Positions 40,814-50,114 of a stretch of 64,000 nt of DNA are shown piece by piece (position 1 is the stretch's first letter; each line of letters opens with the position of its first letter). This DNA comes from Marinobacter sp. JH2 (GTDB taxonomy: Bacteria; Pseudomonadota; Gammaproteobacteria; Pseudomonadales; Oleiphilaceae). The stretch lies in the NCBI RefSeq assembly GCF_004353225.1, contig NZ_CP037934.1, positions 3,286,001 through 3,350,000 of the forward strand, in the 5' to 3' direction. The translations under genes and the position numbers were made by a program. Under the pieces are notes generated by a model. That model was not told the origin of the DNA. It did no database searches and worked only from the letters and a program-made list of their open reading frames with translations.

Positions 40814-43678
40814 TTGGACACATCGGAATTTGCCATCGGTCAGCGTTGGGTTAGCCACAGTGATACGGCTTTGGGGTTGGGAATTGTTACCGACATCTCC
40901 GGTCGCCGAGTCACGCTGGGGTTTCCTGCGGCTGATGAAGAACGCACATACGCGATCGATAACGCACCTCTTTCGCGAATTGTGTATCAGCTGGGTGAGG
41001 ATATAGAAACCTTTGATGGCAACAAATATACCGTGCGTGCCGTGGAGGAAGTGGGCGGGATTCTGATGTATCACGCCGATGACGGCGATGAGATTGTTCA
41101 GGTTTCTGAAGTAAAATTGGCGGGTTCGGTTAACTTCTCGGCACCTCACCAGCGTTTGTTTGCCGGCCAGTTCGATCGCAATGGCGCTTTCCGTTTGCGG
41201 GTGTCCACGTTAGAACATCAGGATCGGCTTCGGGCTTCTGCAGCTCAAGGGCTTATTGGTGCTCGTACCCAACACTTGCCTCATCAGCTGTACATCGCCC
41301 ATGAAGTGGCTCGTCGCCACGCGCCACGGGTGTTGTTGGCAGACGAAGTGGGTTTGGGTAAAACCATTGAGGCTGGTCTCATTCTGCACTACCAGTTGCA
41401 TACCGGTCGGGCACGCCGAGCGTTGATTGTGGTGCCGGATTCATTGGTGCACCAGTGGTTGGTAGAAATGCTTCGTCGGTTCAACCTGCGGTTCTCGATT
41501 GTTGATCAAGGCCGTTACGATGACATCAAGGCTCAGGAAGACGATGTTGATGCGCTGGTTAATCACATTTTCGGTGACGAAGATGATGGTGAAAACCCGT
41601 TTGAATCAGACCAGCTGGTTCTTTGCAGCCTGGACTTCCTGGTGAATAGCAAGAAGGCCCGTGACCACGCTTTGTCCGCGGGTTGGGACCTGATGGTGGT
41701 AGACGAAGCTCACCACTTGGCGTGGGCGCCAGAACAAGCAAGCCCAGAATATGAAGTGGTGGAAGAACTGTCGACGGCCAGTAAAGGGCTGTTGTTGCTG
41801 ACCGCAACCCCGGAACAGGTCGGGATAGCCAGTCATTTTGCTCGCTTGCGCTTGCTGGACCCGGCCCGTTTCCACGATTTGGAAGCGTTTCGTTCGGAAG
41901 AGCAGCAGTACGAAGCCATCAACTCGGTGGTGCGGCGCTTGCAGGCATCGCCAGATCAAATTGCCGAGGATGATAAAGCAGCTTTGGCAAACTGGTTAGG
42001 CGATGAGCTGGGCGCACTGCTGGAGCGGGGCGAGTCGCATCAAGCAGTTATCGACGCTTTGCTGGACCGTCACGGAACCGGGCGAGTGTTGTTCCGGAAT
42101 ACCCGTGCCGCGATTAAAGGTTTCCCCGAACGCCAGCCGCTGCCAGAACCTCTACCTTGCCCGAAACTCTATGAAGAAACCCGTTACGGCGATGCAGGGC
42201 TGGCACCGGAGCAAACAGCCGGGGAAGAGCAGTGGTTGGCGGAAGATCCACGCGTGGCCTGGCTGGAGAAAAAACTGGCCAGCCTGCGCCCGGCGAAAGT
42301 CGTCGTCATCTGTGCTCGCGCCGATACGGCCATGGCGCTGGAAAGCTATTTGCAGCTACGGGCGGGCATCCGTAGTGCTGCCTTCCATGAGCACTTGAGC
42401 CTAGTCGAGCGGGATCGTGCTGCGGCCTACTTTGCAGATACTGAGCAGGGGGCCCAAGCGCTGATCTGTTCGGAAATTGGCAGTGAAGGCCGAAACTTCC
42501 AGTTTGCCCATCACCTTGTGTTGTTTGATTTGCCGGCAAACGCCGATTTGTTGGAACAGCGGATTGGCCGTTTGGACCGCATTGGTCAGACCGAAGCTAT
42601 CAAGATTCATATCCCCTATCTGCAGGGCACCAGCCAGGAAGTTCAGTACCGTTGGTTCGAGGACGGCCTGAATGCCTTTGCGGAAAGCTGTGCCGTGGGC
42701 GTTGCGGTACATGAACACGTCAGTAACGATTGGCAGAAGGCCCTCGACGGAGATCAGGCAACACTGGAGCCGTTGCTGGCGGCCAGCGCCGACGAAACCA
42801 AGCGCTTGAAAACACTGTTGCACAACGGGCGGGATGCGCTGATCGAATTAAATTCCTGCCGCCGGAATGAGGCAGAAGCTCTGATCGCCGAGATCGAGAA
42901 AGAAGAAGGATCGGCGCAGGTGCGCGATTACATGGTGCAGGCCTTCGATATTTTGGGTGTCGATATTGAAGACCACAGCGAACACGCAGACGTGCTTAAG
43001 CCCGGTGAGCAGTACCAGTCTGGCCACGTCTCTGAGCTACCGGAAGAAGGCCTGACGGTGACTTGGGAGCGCGAACAGGCGTTGCAGCGTGAAGATATGG
43101 CGTTCATAAGCTGGGAGCACCCGATGGTGACGGGCGTGATGGACTCCGTCACCAGTTCCGGTTTGGGCAAGGCAGCACTCGCTAATTTGTCCGTCAAAGC
43201 TCTGCCTCCGGGAACTCTGTTGCTGGAAGCGGTTTTTGCTGTGCATTGCCCGGCCCCTGAGAGCCTGCAATTGACCCGTTACTTGCCGGTGTCGCCGCTG
43301 CGGTTGGTGGTAGACGTTAATGGTCGTGATTTGTCTAAGGCTTTGCCTCATGACCGTTTGAATGAATTGTGTTCGAACATTCGTCGGCGTACGGCACAGG
43401 CTATCGTGCCCAAGATCCGGGCTGAGGTGGAAACCATGGTGGATCACGCAGAGCGACTGTCTGACCCGCACCTGACACCGCTGAAAGAGCAGGCGCTTGC
43501 TCAGGTTGAAGCGGGTTTCGAGCCAGAAATCCGGCGCCTGGAAGCATTGCGAAAGGTCAACCCGGCGATCCGCGATGAGGAAATCGACTTCCTGCGTGAC
43601 CAGTTGGCCGCAGCGCGCGAAGCCGTAGGTCATGCCAGCTTGGCGTTGGAAGGCATTCGAGTGATTGTCACATCGTGA
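40814..43678 (+). CDS. rapA: RNA polymerase-associated ATPase RapA (HepA)
   Basis: SWI2/SNF2-family ATPase of about 954 residues (E. coli 968) that recycles stalled RNA polymerase after transcription. The N-terminal tudor-like region begins FAIGQRWVSHSDTALGLG. Walker A is LLADEVGLGKTIEAGLI and the DEAH box is VVDEAHHLAW. The second RecA lobe has QRIGRLDRIGQTE. The best start is the TTG at 40814, with GGAGGT (40805-40810) just upstream and homology beginning there. An ATG at 40745 would overlap cysZ by 52 bases. Confidence 0.95.
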   Translation: MDTSEFAIGQRWVSHSDTALGLGIVTDISGRRVTLGFPAADEERTYAIDNAPLSRIVYQLGEDIETFDGNKYTVRAVEEVGGILMYHADDGDEIVQVSEVKLAGSVNFSAPHQRLFAGQFDRNGAFRLRVSTLEHQDRLRASAAQGLIGARTQHLPHQLYIAHEVARRHAPRVLLADEVGLGKTIEAGLILHYQLHTGRARRALIVVPDSLVHQWLVEMLRRFNLRFSIVDQGRYDDIKAQEDDVDALVNHIFGDEDDGENPFESDQLVLCSLDFLVNSKKARDHALSAGWDLMVVDEAHHLAWAPEQASPEYEVVEELSTASKGLLLLTATPEQVGIASHFARLRLLDPARFHDLEAFRSEEQQYEAINSVVRRLQASPDQIAEDDKAALANWLGDELGALLERGESHQAVIDALLDRHGTGRVLFRNTRAAIKGFPERQPLPEPLPCPKLYEETRYGDAGLAPEQTAGEEQWLAEDPRVAWLEKKLASLRPAKVVVICARADTAMALESYLQLRAGIRSAAFHEHLSLVERDRAAAYFADTEQGAQALICSEIGSEGRNFQFAHHLVLFDLPANADLLEQRIGRLDRIGQTEAIKIHIPYLQGTSQEVQYRWFEDGLNAFAESCAVGVAVHEHVSNDWQKALDGDQATLEPLLAASADETKRLKTLLHNGRDALIELNSCRRNEAEALIAEIEKEEGSAQVRDYMVQAFDILGVDIEDHSEHADVLKPGEQYQSGHVSELPEEGLTVTWEREQALQREDMAFISWEHPMVTGVMDSVTSSGLGKAALANLSVKALPPGTLLLEAVFAVHCPAPESLQLTRYLPVSPLRLVVDVNGRDLSKALPHDRLNELCSNIRRRTAQAIVPKIRAEVETMVDHAERLSDPHLTPLKEQALAQVEAGFEPEIRRLEALRKVNPAIRDEEIDFLRDQLAAAREAVGHASLALEGIRVIVTS

Positions 43679-43816
43679 CCTAAACCGTGAATTTGCTCTC
43701 GTGGTTATCTAGCGCAAGCACAACTGTTAAGGTAAGTTGAATAGACGAATCATTAGCCAGAGCCTTGGGTCAATACGACAAAGGCTTTAATCCATGGAAG
43801 ACAGAGAGAACCTAAA

Positions 43817-46264
43817 ATGACCTTGATTCTTTTCCTGGCGGCACTAGCCGGCTTGCTCTTTGTAATGCGTCGAGAGTCGGGTGCCAAACACGCTATTGGC
43901 GTGATGTTGGTCGTGGGCGTGCTATCCCTTTTTGTTGGCTCCGGCTGGCTAAGTTTGGTGCTGTTCGTTGGTGCCGCCATCACCGCAGCCGCTGGTTTGC
44001 CGCAATTTCGCATCAATTGGCTGACACCGCGGGTGTTTGCTACGTTCAAAAAGGTCGCTCCCAAAGTCTCGGAGACCGAGAAGGTCGCTTTGGAAGCCGG
44101 CACAGTAAGCTGGGACGGTGAGCTGTTCACCGGTCGCCCGGATTGGCACAACCTGCTGATTAATCGCCACAGTGGTTTGAATGAAGAAGAGCAGGCCTTC
44201 GTGGATAGCCAGTGCACGCAAGCCGTGAGCATGTGTAATGCGTGGGATCTGGCCGTTGAGCGTGCAGATCTGCCCAAAGAACTGTGGGATTTTCTGAAGA
44301 AAGAAAAGTTTTTCGGCATGATCATCCCAAAAGAATACGGCGGCTTGGGATTCTCCGCGAAAGCACAGACGGCCGTGCTGCAGAAGTTGGCTGCCAATGA
44401 AATGTTGATGGTGACCGTCGGTGTGCCAAACTCTCTTGGGCCGGGCGAATTGTTGCTGAAGTACGGTACGGAAGAACAGAAAAAACATTATCTGCCGCGT
44501 CTGGCCGATGGTCGCGAGATTCCCTGCTTCGGTTTGACCGGCCCTCGTGCCGGCTCTGATGCTACGTCGTTGCCTGACACCGGTATCGTGTGCAAACAGG
44601 AAGTTGACGGGAAAGAAGTGCTGGGTATCCGCCTCAACTTCGAGAAACGCTGGATTACCTTGGCTCCGGTGGCGACGGTGGTTGGCTTGGCGTTCCGAAT
44701 GTTCGACCCCGATGGTTTGTTGGGTGAAACCGAAGATCACGGCATTACCTGTGCGTTGATTCCTCGTGATACCGATGGCATGGAAATTGGCCGTCGCCAT
44801 TGCCCAATTGGTGCGCCGTTCATGAACGGGCCAATCAAAGGTAAAGATGTCTTCATCCCACTGGACTTCATCATTGGTGGTCAGGAAATGGCAGGCCAAG
44901 GCTGGCGTATGCTGGTTGAATGTCTGTCGGTCGGTCGTTGTATCACGCTGCCATCCGGAGCGGCCGGTGCGGCTGCCTACTCGGTTGGTACCGCAGGCGG
45001 CTTTACCCGTGTTCGCCGCCAGTTCAATACCCCAGTGGCTGAAATGGAAGGCGTGCAGGCACCTCTTGCGCGAATTGCCAGTAAGACCTACATCGCACAA
45101 TCTGCGGTTAATCACACGGCGAACATGATTGATAGGGGTGAGAAACCGGCAGTGCCGTCTGCCATCCTGAAATATCACCTGACCGAATTCCAACGCGACA
45201 TTCTGACTGACGCCATGGACGTACACGGTGGTAAAGCGGTCACACTGGGGCCCCGCAACTATCTGGGCATTGGCTACAGCGGCATGCCGGTGTCGATCAC
45301 GGTGGAGGGTGCCAACATCATGACCCGCAGCCTGATGATCTTCGGGCAGGGTGCCATTCGTTGCCACCCGTATGTTCTTAAAGAGCTGGCAGCAAAAGAT
45401 AACGATGATTTGAAGGCCTTCGATGAAGCCTTCTTTGGTCATGCCGGGTTGATCTTCGGAAACGCCGCTCGTGCCTTTACTCAAGCCTTTGGTATCGGTA
45501 AAGCGGATGTGCCCCTCGACAGTGCTTCCAGTAATTACGCTCAAGCGTTGGCGCGCTTCAGTTCTGCGTTTGGGCTTTGTGCCGATGCAGCGATGTCCAC
45601 GCTAGGTGGCGAGCTGAAAATGCGTGAGCTGTTGTCGGCTCGATTGGGCGACATGCTGGCGAACTTGTACCTCGGATCCATGGTGCTGAAGAATTGGCAT
45701 GAAGGGCAGCCGGCTGAAGGCGAAAAAGAGTTGATGGAATACAGCATGATCTTGCTGTTGAACCGCACGGAAGCCGCGCTGGATGAGTTCCTCAAGAACT
45801 TGCCAAATCGACCGGTGGCGATGGCGTTGCGGGTGATCACTCTGCCGCTTGGCCGTTGCTGGGCGGAGCCGAACGACAAGCTGACCCGGACGCTGGCTCA
45901 AGCCATCTCCAAAGATACGCCGTTGCGCAACAAGTTGCTGGCGGGTGCCTGGACCACTGACGGAGAAGGCGAGGTGTCAAATCCTGTGGCCCAGTACAAC
46001 CATCTCCTGAAGGATTACGACAAAGCGGAGCAGCTGTACCGGAAGGCCACTAAAGCCTACGCCAAAGGTGAGCTGCCCATGACGGCCTTGCATCCGGAAG
46101 AGCGTTTCGAAGCGGCTCTTAAAGCAGAGGTGTTCACCCAGGAAGAAGCCGACTTCATGCGGGAGTATGAGTCGCTGGTGCTTGAAATGTTGACCGTAGA
46201 TGACTTCCCGTTCGATGAGTTTGCCCGTAACAAGGACACGCTTATCGACCACAACCCGGCTTGA
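43817..46264 (+). CDS. fadE: Acyl-CoA dehydrogenase FadE
   Basis: First enzyme of fatty acid beta-oxidation, converting acyl-CoA to trans-2-enoyl-CoA with electron transfer to ETF. 815 residues, essentially equal to E. coli FadE (814). The N-terminal 50 residues hold two membrane helices. The catalytic domain shows FFGMIIPKEYGGLGFSAKAQ, CFGLTGPRAGSDATSLPDTG and AMDVHGGKAVTLGPRNYLG. The C-terminal FadE-specific domain (about 480-815) is complete. Nearby crcB follows 14 bases later. Upstream TTGGGT and TTTAAT may be the promoter (weak). Confidence 0.96.
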   Translation: MTLILFLAALAGLLFVMRRESGAKHAIGVMLVVGVLSLFVGSGWLSLVLFVGAAITAAAGLPQFRINWLTPRVFATFKKVAPKVSETEKVALEAGTVSWDGELFTGRPDWHNLLINRHSGLNEEEQAFVDSQCTQAVSMCNAWDLAVERADLPKELWDFLKKEKFFGMIIPKEYGGLGFSAKAQTAVLQKLAANEMLMVTVGVPNSLGPGELLLKYGTEEQKKHYLPRLADGREIPCFGLTGPRAGSDATSLPDTGIVCKQEVDGKEVLGIRLNFEKRWITLAPVATVVGLAFRMFDPDGLLGETEDHGITCALIPRDTDGMEIGRRHCPIGAPFMNGPIKGKDVFIPLDFIIGGQEMAGQGWRMLVECLSVGRCITLPSGAAGAAAYSVGTAGGFTRVRRQFNTPVAEMEGVQAPLARIASKTYIAQSAVNHTANMIDRGEKPAVPSAILKYHLTEFQRDILTDAMDVHGGKAVTLGPRNYLGIGYSGMPVSITVEGANIMTRSLMIFGQGAIRCHPYVLKELAAKDNDDLKAFDEAFFGHAGLIFGNAARAFTQAFGIGKADVPLDSASSNYAQALARFSSAFGLCADAAMSTLGGELKMRELLSARLGDMLANLYLGSMVLKNWHEGQPAEGEKELMEYSMILLLNRTEAALDEFLKNLPNRPVAMALRVITLPLGRCWAEPNDKLTRTLAQAISKDTPLRNKLLAGAWTTDGEGEVSNPVAQYNHLLKDYDKAEQLYRKATKAYAKGELPMTALHPEERFEAALKAEVFTQEEADFMREYESLVLEMLTVDDFPFDEFARNKDTLIDHNPA

Positions 46265-46278
46265 GGAATTAAGCCGAG

Positions 46279-46659
46279 ATGTGGTTGTCTGCCCTTGCCG
46301 TGAGTGTTGGCGCCGTGATTGGCGCCAACCTTCGTTGGGTATTGGGGCTTTGGCTCAATGGGTCTTATCATGCCGTACCTTGGGGTACCTTGGCCGCCAA
46401 CCTGGTTGGTGGCTGGCTTGTCGGCGTATTGATTGGCTTTTTCACTCATAACAGTGCGCTGGCACCGGAATGGCGTTTGTTTGCTATTACCGGTTTGTGC
46501 GGTGCCTTGACGACCTTCTCAACCTTTTCTCTGGAAATGTTTGGAGCGCTTCAGGAAGGTAAATGGGCGGTAGCCTTGGCCGGCATCTTGTTGCACGTGA
46601 TGGGTTCCATATTAATGACCGCTTTTGGCTTCTGGACCTTCGCTTTGCTTAAAGGCTAA
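46279..46659 (+). CDS. crcB: Fluoride ion exporter CrcB/Fluc
   Basis: Dual-topology fluoride channel of 126 residues with four transmembrane helices. Conserved residues lie in GAVIGANLRWVLG and TWGxxNxxG-type GTLAANLVGGWLVG, and in the pore motif GLCGALTTFSTFSLE. It exports fluoride as a homodimer. Only 14 bases separate it from fadE, leaving no room for a fluoride riboswitch, so it is likely cotranscribed with fadE. Confidence 0.94.
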   Translation: MWLSALAVSVGAVIGANLRWVLGLWLNGSYHAVPWGTLAANLVGGWLVGVLIGFFTHNSALAPEWRLFAITGLCGALTTFSTFSLEMFGALQEGKWAVALAGILLHVMGSILMTAFGFWTFALLKG

Positions 46660-46662
46660 CGC

Positions 46663-46683
46663 CAGAAAATAGGCCGTTTTCTG
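46663..46683 (+). terminator. Hairpin after crcB
   Basis: CAGAAAA-TAGGCCG-TTTTCTG, a 7-bp stem directly after the crcB stop. AT-rich and without a following T-run, so weak. Confidence 0.4.
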
Positions 46684-46722
46684 CCTGTATATCTTTACCT
46701 ACACAAAATCTCACGAAGACTC

Positions 46723-46751
46723 TTGGCAAGCCCGATATTCCAGAGTAGAGT
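46723..46751 (+). promoter_or_regulatory. Sigma-70 promoter of the cold-shock gene
   Basis: TTGGCA (46723-46728), 17-bp spacer, TAGAGT (46746-46751). It predicts a start near 46758 and therefore an untranslated leader of about 165 nt, similar to the cspA leader length in E. coli (159 nt). Confidence 0.65.
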
Positions 46752-46922
46752 GTTTACTGAAGGAAAGATTAGCAAAGCAGTTCATGAATAAGACGTACCT
46801 CCGCAGTTAGTAGTGCCGTCCTGTTTTTGATCCCGCGAGTCCAGTTTTTCCGTATACACGCTGATCAGCACCAGAATGGTGTGTGGCAGCAGATAAAATG
46901 ATTGATTTCAGGAAGTTTACGT

Positions 46923-47129
46923 ATGTCTACTGTTACCGGTACTGTTAAGTTCTTCAACGAAGCTAAAGGTTTTGGTTTTATCACTCGTGAAGGCGGCCCG
47001 GACGTATTTGTTCACTACAGCGCCATTCAAGGCTCAGGATTCAAGACTCTGGCCGAAGGCCAGCAGGTAGAGTTCACCGTGACTCAGGGCCAGAAAGGTC
47101 CTCAGGCGGAGAACGTTGTTCCTCTGTAA
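46923..47129 (+). CDS. CspA-family cold-shock protein
   Basis: Single OB-fold RNA/DNA chaperone of 68 residues with RNP1 KGFGFIT and RNP2 VFVHYSAI. It may melt RNA secondary structure at low temperature or in stationary phase. The start at 46923 gives the usual [12 protein letters not shown]-terminus; an in-frame ATG at 46902 is less likely. The long leader and UUCG-loop terminator frame a single-gene transcript. Confidence 0.94.
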   Translation: MSTVTGTVKFFNEAKGFGFITREGGPDVFVHYSAIQGSGFKTLAEGQQVEFTVTQGQKGPQAENVVPL

Positions 47130-47153
47130 TCTGTAAAGATTCAGGCACAACAT

Positions 47154-47179
47154 AAAAAGGCAGCTTCGGCTGCCTTTTT
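47154..47179. terminator. Intrinsic terminator of the cold-shock gene
   Basis: AAAAAGGCAGC-TTCG-GCTGCCTTTTT, a perfect 11-bp stem with the stable UUCG tetraloop and a T-tract. Confidence 0.93.
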
Positions 47180-47392
47180 GCGTTTCCAAGGAAGGAGAAA
47201 AAAAATCGATGTCGCGTCGGCTGCAAAGAACCAAATGATCTGACCGCGCGCGGCTATGAACTAAATAGAATCAAATGCGCCTGTTGCGCCCGCGGTTCTT
47301 GACTATAGTTAAGACTACAAACGGCAGAAAGCTTGGGTAATCTCGGGTGCCGTGTGTCCCGATACTAACAACAGTAAAATGCGGGGTAGTTT

Positions 47393-48004
47393 ATGCTGCT
47401 GTCTCATGCGTTCGGTCTCTTTACCCATCCTGGCGAGGAATGGGCATCGATACGTAAAGAACATGAAAGTCCGATGAAGCTCTACGTGGCCTATGTGCTG
47501 GCATTAGCCGCCATTGCGCCAATCTGCGCCTATATCTCCACTGCTCACTTCGGTTGGACGATCGGCAACGAGCGTTTGATCAAGCTAACCGAAATCAGTG
47601 CCTTACAGTTGAGTGTTCTAACCTATGTAGCGATGTTGGTCGGTGTGTTCGCGCTGGGTTATGCCATTAACTGGATGGCTAAAACTTATGGTGCGAAAGA
47701 AGAATACGTACCTTCCAATGGTGTGGCACTGGCTGCCTACTCTTGTACCCCTATGTTTCTGGCAGGCTTTGCTCTGCTGTATCCCGTTCCATGGTTTAAC
47801 GCCTTTGTCTTTTTGGCGGCTGCCGCTTACAGTGCTTGGTTGATGTACGATGGCCTGCCCATCGTTATGGGCATCGAGAAGGATCGGGCCGTCATGTACG
47901 GCGGAGCGTTGTTAACGGTTGCCTTAGTGATCCTGGTTTCGACACGAGGTGGTTCGGTTATTCTATGGAACTTAGGAGCCGGTCCGGTTTTCATCAGCGG
48001 TTGA
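47393..48004 (+). CDS. Yip1-family membrane protein
   Basis: Polytopic inner-membrane protein of 203 residues with five predicted helices. The family text is SHAFGLFTHPGEEWASIRKE at the N-terminus and ALAAYSCTPMFLAGF in the middle (PF04893, DUF1282-like). Bacterial function unknown. About 200 bases of plain intergenic sequence precede it, in which I see only a possible ribosome binding site. Confidence 0.82.
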   Translation: MLLSHAFGLFTHPGEEWASIRKEHESPMKLYVAYVLALAAIAPICAYISTAHFGWTIGNERLIKLTEISALQLSVLTYVAMLVGVFALGYAINWMAKTYGAKEEYVPSNGVALAAYSCTPMFLAGFALLYPVPWFNAFVFLAAAAYSAWLMYDGLPIVMGIEKDRAVMYGGALLTVALVILVSTRGGSVILWNLGAGPVFISG

Positions 48005-48111
48005 CTTTGATTTGTAGTGTGCGGCACCTCTAAGGACGGAAGTGCTTGCTTGGGTTGGGGCAGGAATCGTTATAGGATGACGGCCTAACACTCAATTTTG
48101 AAAGGAATCAG

Positions 48112-48405
48112 ATGATGAGTAAGCCGATTGTCCTATTGGGTGATCTCGGCATGGATCACGCCGGCTTTCCGCCAACACCCGTTATTGCAGGTTCTCCAGA
48201 TGTCTTGGTTGATGGCAAACCCGTTGCCCGGCTAGGTGATCCTTTAGCGCCCCACTCTAAGCCTAAACATCCTCCCCATCCCCGGGCAATTGCAGCAGGC
48301 TCGGCGACCGTCATGATCAATGGGAAGCCAGCCGCAATCACCGGCAGCGCCGTGTCCTGTGGGGGCGTAACCGTCGGTAGCGGCACCGTTCTCATCGGCA
48401 ATTGA
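48112..48405 (+). CDS. PAAR-domain protein
   Basis: Small protein of 97 residues made of one PAAR repeat set: PVIAGSPDVLVDGKPVARLGD and AAGSATVMINGKPAAITGSAV. PAAR proteins form the sharp tip on VgrG spikes of type VI secretion systems. There is no effector extension, and no VgrG, Hcp or Tss gene is in the window, so this is an orphan tip protein. ATGATG at 48112 gives two possible starts. Convergent with the HPP gene, 4 bases apart. Confidence 0.87.
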   Translation: MMSKPIVLLGDLGMDHAGFPPTPVIAGSPDVLVDGKPVARLGDPLAPHSKPKHPPHPRAIAAGSATVMINGKPAAITGSAVSCGGVTVGSGTVLIGN

Positions 48406-48409
48406 CGGT

Positions 48410-49039
48410 TTACTGCGCCACCGACGATGCTGCGGGTGCGGACGATCCGGCTTTTGTTGACCAAAGCGGGTAAGGAATGCCCGCTAGCCGGTTCATGGCA
48501 AAAGCATGAGCGATCAACAAGGCGACGCCTGCCATCAGGACAGGAAGCTGGGCAGGGTTTGGCATTAATCCTAAGGATACGATCAATGCCGTTGCACCCG
48601 CGGGTGGGTGCGCAACATTAAACAACACCATCAAGCATCCTGTTAATCCGAGCGATAGCGCAGCTGCACCGACACGAGGCAGATCTACGCCTGTCAGAAA
48701 TGCCGACGACTGTTCTTGCAGGCCAAACAGATAAAGACTCAGCAAACCCATTAACGCACCAATCAAATGACCACACAACGTGTTCTTAGGTGACGCGGGT
48801 TGAGCCATGGGGACGTAAAAAAGGATAAAGGCAGTCGCACCCAAGGACGGGAAGATGAAGGCTTCCTGAGTAACCAGAGCGACAAACGACACCAGCGCAA
48901 TACTGAGACCGCCATTAATAAGGTTGAAGCCGGCCAACACAGTTGTACGACTGTATTTTTGTGCCAGATTTTCCAGATGAAGCGCTTTCAGCAGCCCGGT
49001 GGCGAGTTGCCAGCGCAATCTTTCATTACGAATACCCAT
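48410..49039 (-). CDS. HPP-family membrane protein
   Basis: Integral membrane protein of about 209 residues with four to five helices and the namesake HPP motif in FNVAHPPAGATALIVSLG (PF04982); some relatives transport nitrite in plastids. SLGATAFILFYVPMAQPASPKNTLCGHLIGA is also typical. The frame is open to 49201, but MGIRNERLRWQ at 49039 is the likely start. Function here unknown. Confidence 0.8.
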   Translation of the reverse strand: MGIRNERLRWQLATGLLKALHLENLAQKYSRTTVLAGFNLINGGLSIALVSFVALVTQEAFIFPSLGATAFILFYVPMAQPASPKNTLCGHLIGALMGLLSLYLFGLQEQSSAFLTGVDLPRVGAAALSLGLTGCLMVLFNVAHPPAGATALIVSLGLMPNPAQLPVLMAGVALLIAHAFAMNRLAGIPYPLWSTKAGSSAPAASSVAQ

Positions 49040-49220
49040 GCTTATTCCATTGCACCAAAAGGGTGCGCAATAGTACGGCTTGTCGAAAATCAAAACAAAC
49101 AAGGATTTCCGATAACGCTTAAGGGGGTTATGAATAACCCTACCCCGAGACTGCGCCAACACGTCAGCATTGATATAGTAGCCACCCTTTAGATGGTGCA
49201 AAAGACGGGTTCATAGGGGT

Positions 49221-50114
49221 ATGGGTTGTTTCATGAGATCGTGGTTGTTGTTACTTGTTCTGGTGTCGTTTGCGAGCCATGGTAAAACCTTTGAGGCTCC
49301 CAGCCTGGCTTCCGCGAGTGCTGCGGTTTCTCTGGTCGATGACAGCAGTTTATTGGTAGATAAGTTCGCGGACCGGCCCGTACCTGTCGCTTCTGTCACC
49401 AAACTGATGACTGCCTTGGTCGTTGTGGAATCAGGTTTGAATATGAACGAATGGCTGACATTCGAAGAGCGGCACCGGCCCGCGGCTGCAAATGCCTGGA
49501 CTCGCATTCGAATCGGCTCTCAGTTGCGCCGGAAGGATGTTTTGCGGATCGCTCTGATGGCCTCTGAGAACTTCGCAGCTTATACCCTGGCCCGAGCATT
49601 CCCGAAAGGCTTTGATGGCTTTGTTGAAGCGATGAATCGGAAAGCCAGAGTCTTAGGTATGACCAATACCCGGTTTGTTGATCCCACGGGGTTGTCGGCG
49701 CAAAATATCTCGTCGGCCGCTGACCTTATATTGTTGGCAAAGGCTGCGTTAAAACATCCGCAAATTCGTGAGTATTCTACCAGCGGGTATTTTCAGGCCG
49801 AGTTCCGAAAGCCCCGTTATAACTTGTCTTATGGCAATACGAATTCCCTGGTGCACAGTGAGCGATGGGGAGTGAGCCTGAGTAAGACCGGCTATCTCAA
49901 AGAGGCCGGGCGGTGTCTGGTCATGGTGTCCGAGATGGAGGGAAAAGGTGTGATTACCGTGTTGCTGGATTCGTTGGGTACCCGCTCCCCGATGGGGGAT
50001 GCCGGTCGCATTAAACGATGGTTGGCGACAGGCGAGCCAGGTTCGGTCGCGAAGGCTGCTAAGCGTTATGAGCAGGAAAAGAACGCTGCCTTAGGCGAAC
50101 CTAACGGGCAATAG
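49221..50114 (+). CDS. pbpG: D-alanyl-D-alanine endopeptidase (PBP7-like)
   Basis: Periplasmic low-molecular-weight penicillin-binding protein of 297 residues that cleaves peptidoglycan cross-links. It has a signal peptide and the serine-peptidase motifs SVTK (58-61), SEN (115-117) and KTG (222-224). An alternative start at 49233 (MRSWLLLL) would give a neater signal peptide. Its 3' end overlaps the convergent rsuA by 14 bases. Confidence 0.9.
   Translation: MGCFMRSWLLLLVLVSFASHGKTFEAPSLASASAAVSLVDDSSLLVDKFADRPVPVASVTKLMTALVVVESGLNMNEWLTFEERHRPAAANAWTRIRIGSQLRRKDVLRIALMASENFAAYTLARAFPKGFDGFVEAMNRKARVLGMTNTRFVDPTGLSAQNISSAADLILLAKAALKHPQIREYSTSGYFQAEFRKPRYNLSYGNTNSLVHSERWGVSLSKTGYLKEAGRCLVMVSEMEGKGVITVLLDSLGTRSPMGDAGRIKRWLATGEPGSVAKAAKRYEQEKNAALGEPNGQ

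Noticed and set aside
43949..45544. 531-codon open frame on the minus strand inside fadE
   Set aside because: It is antisense to a full-length, motif-complete fadE, has no recognisable domain, and its His/Arg/Gln-rich composition is typical of a complementary-strand shadow.
46264..46279. Fluoride riboswitch before crcB
   Set aside because: Only 14 bases separate fadE and crcB, too short for the aptamer.
47180..47392. Search for a small RNA between the cold-shock gene and the Yip1 gene
   Set aside because: Beyond the terminator I see no stem-loop with T-run, no repeated motif and no convincing promoter.
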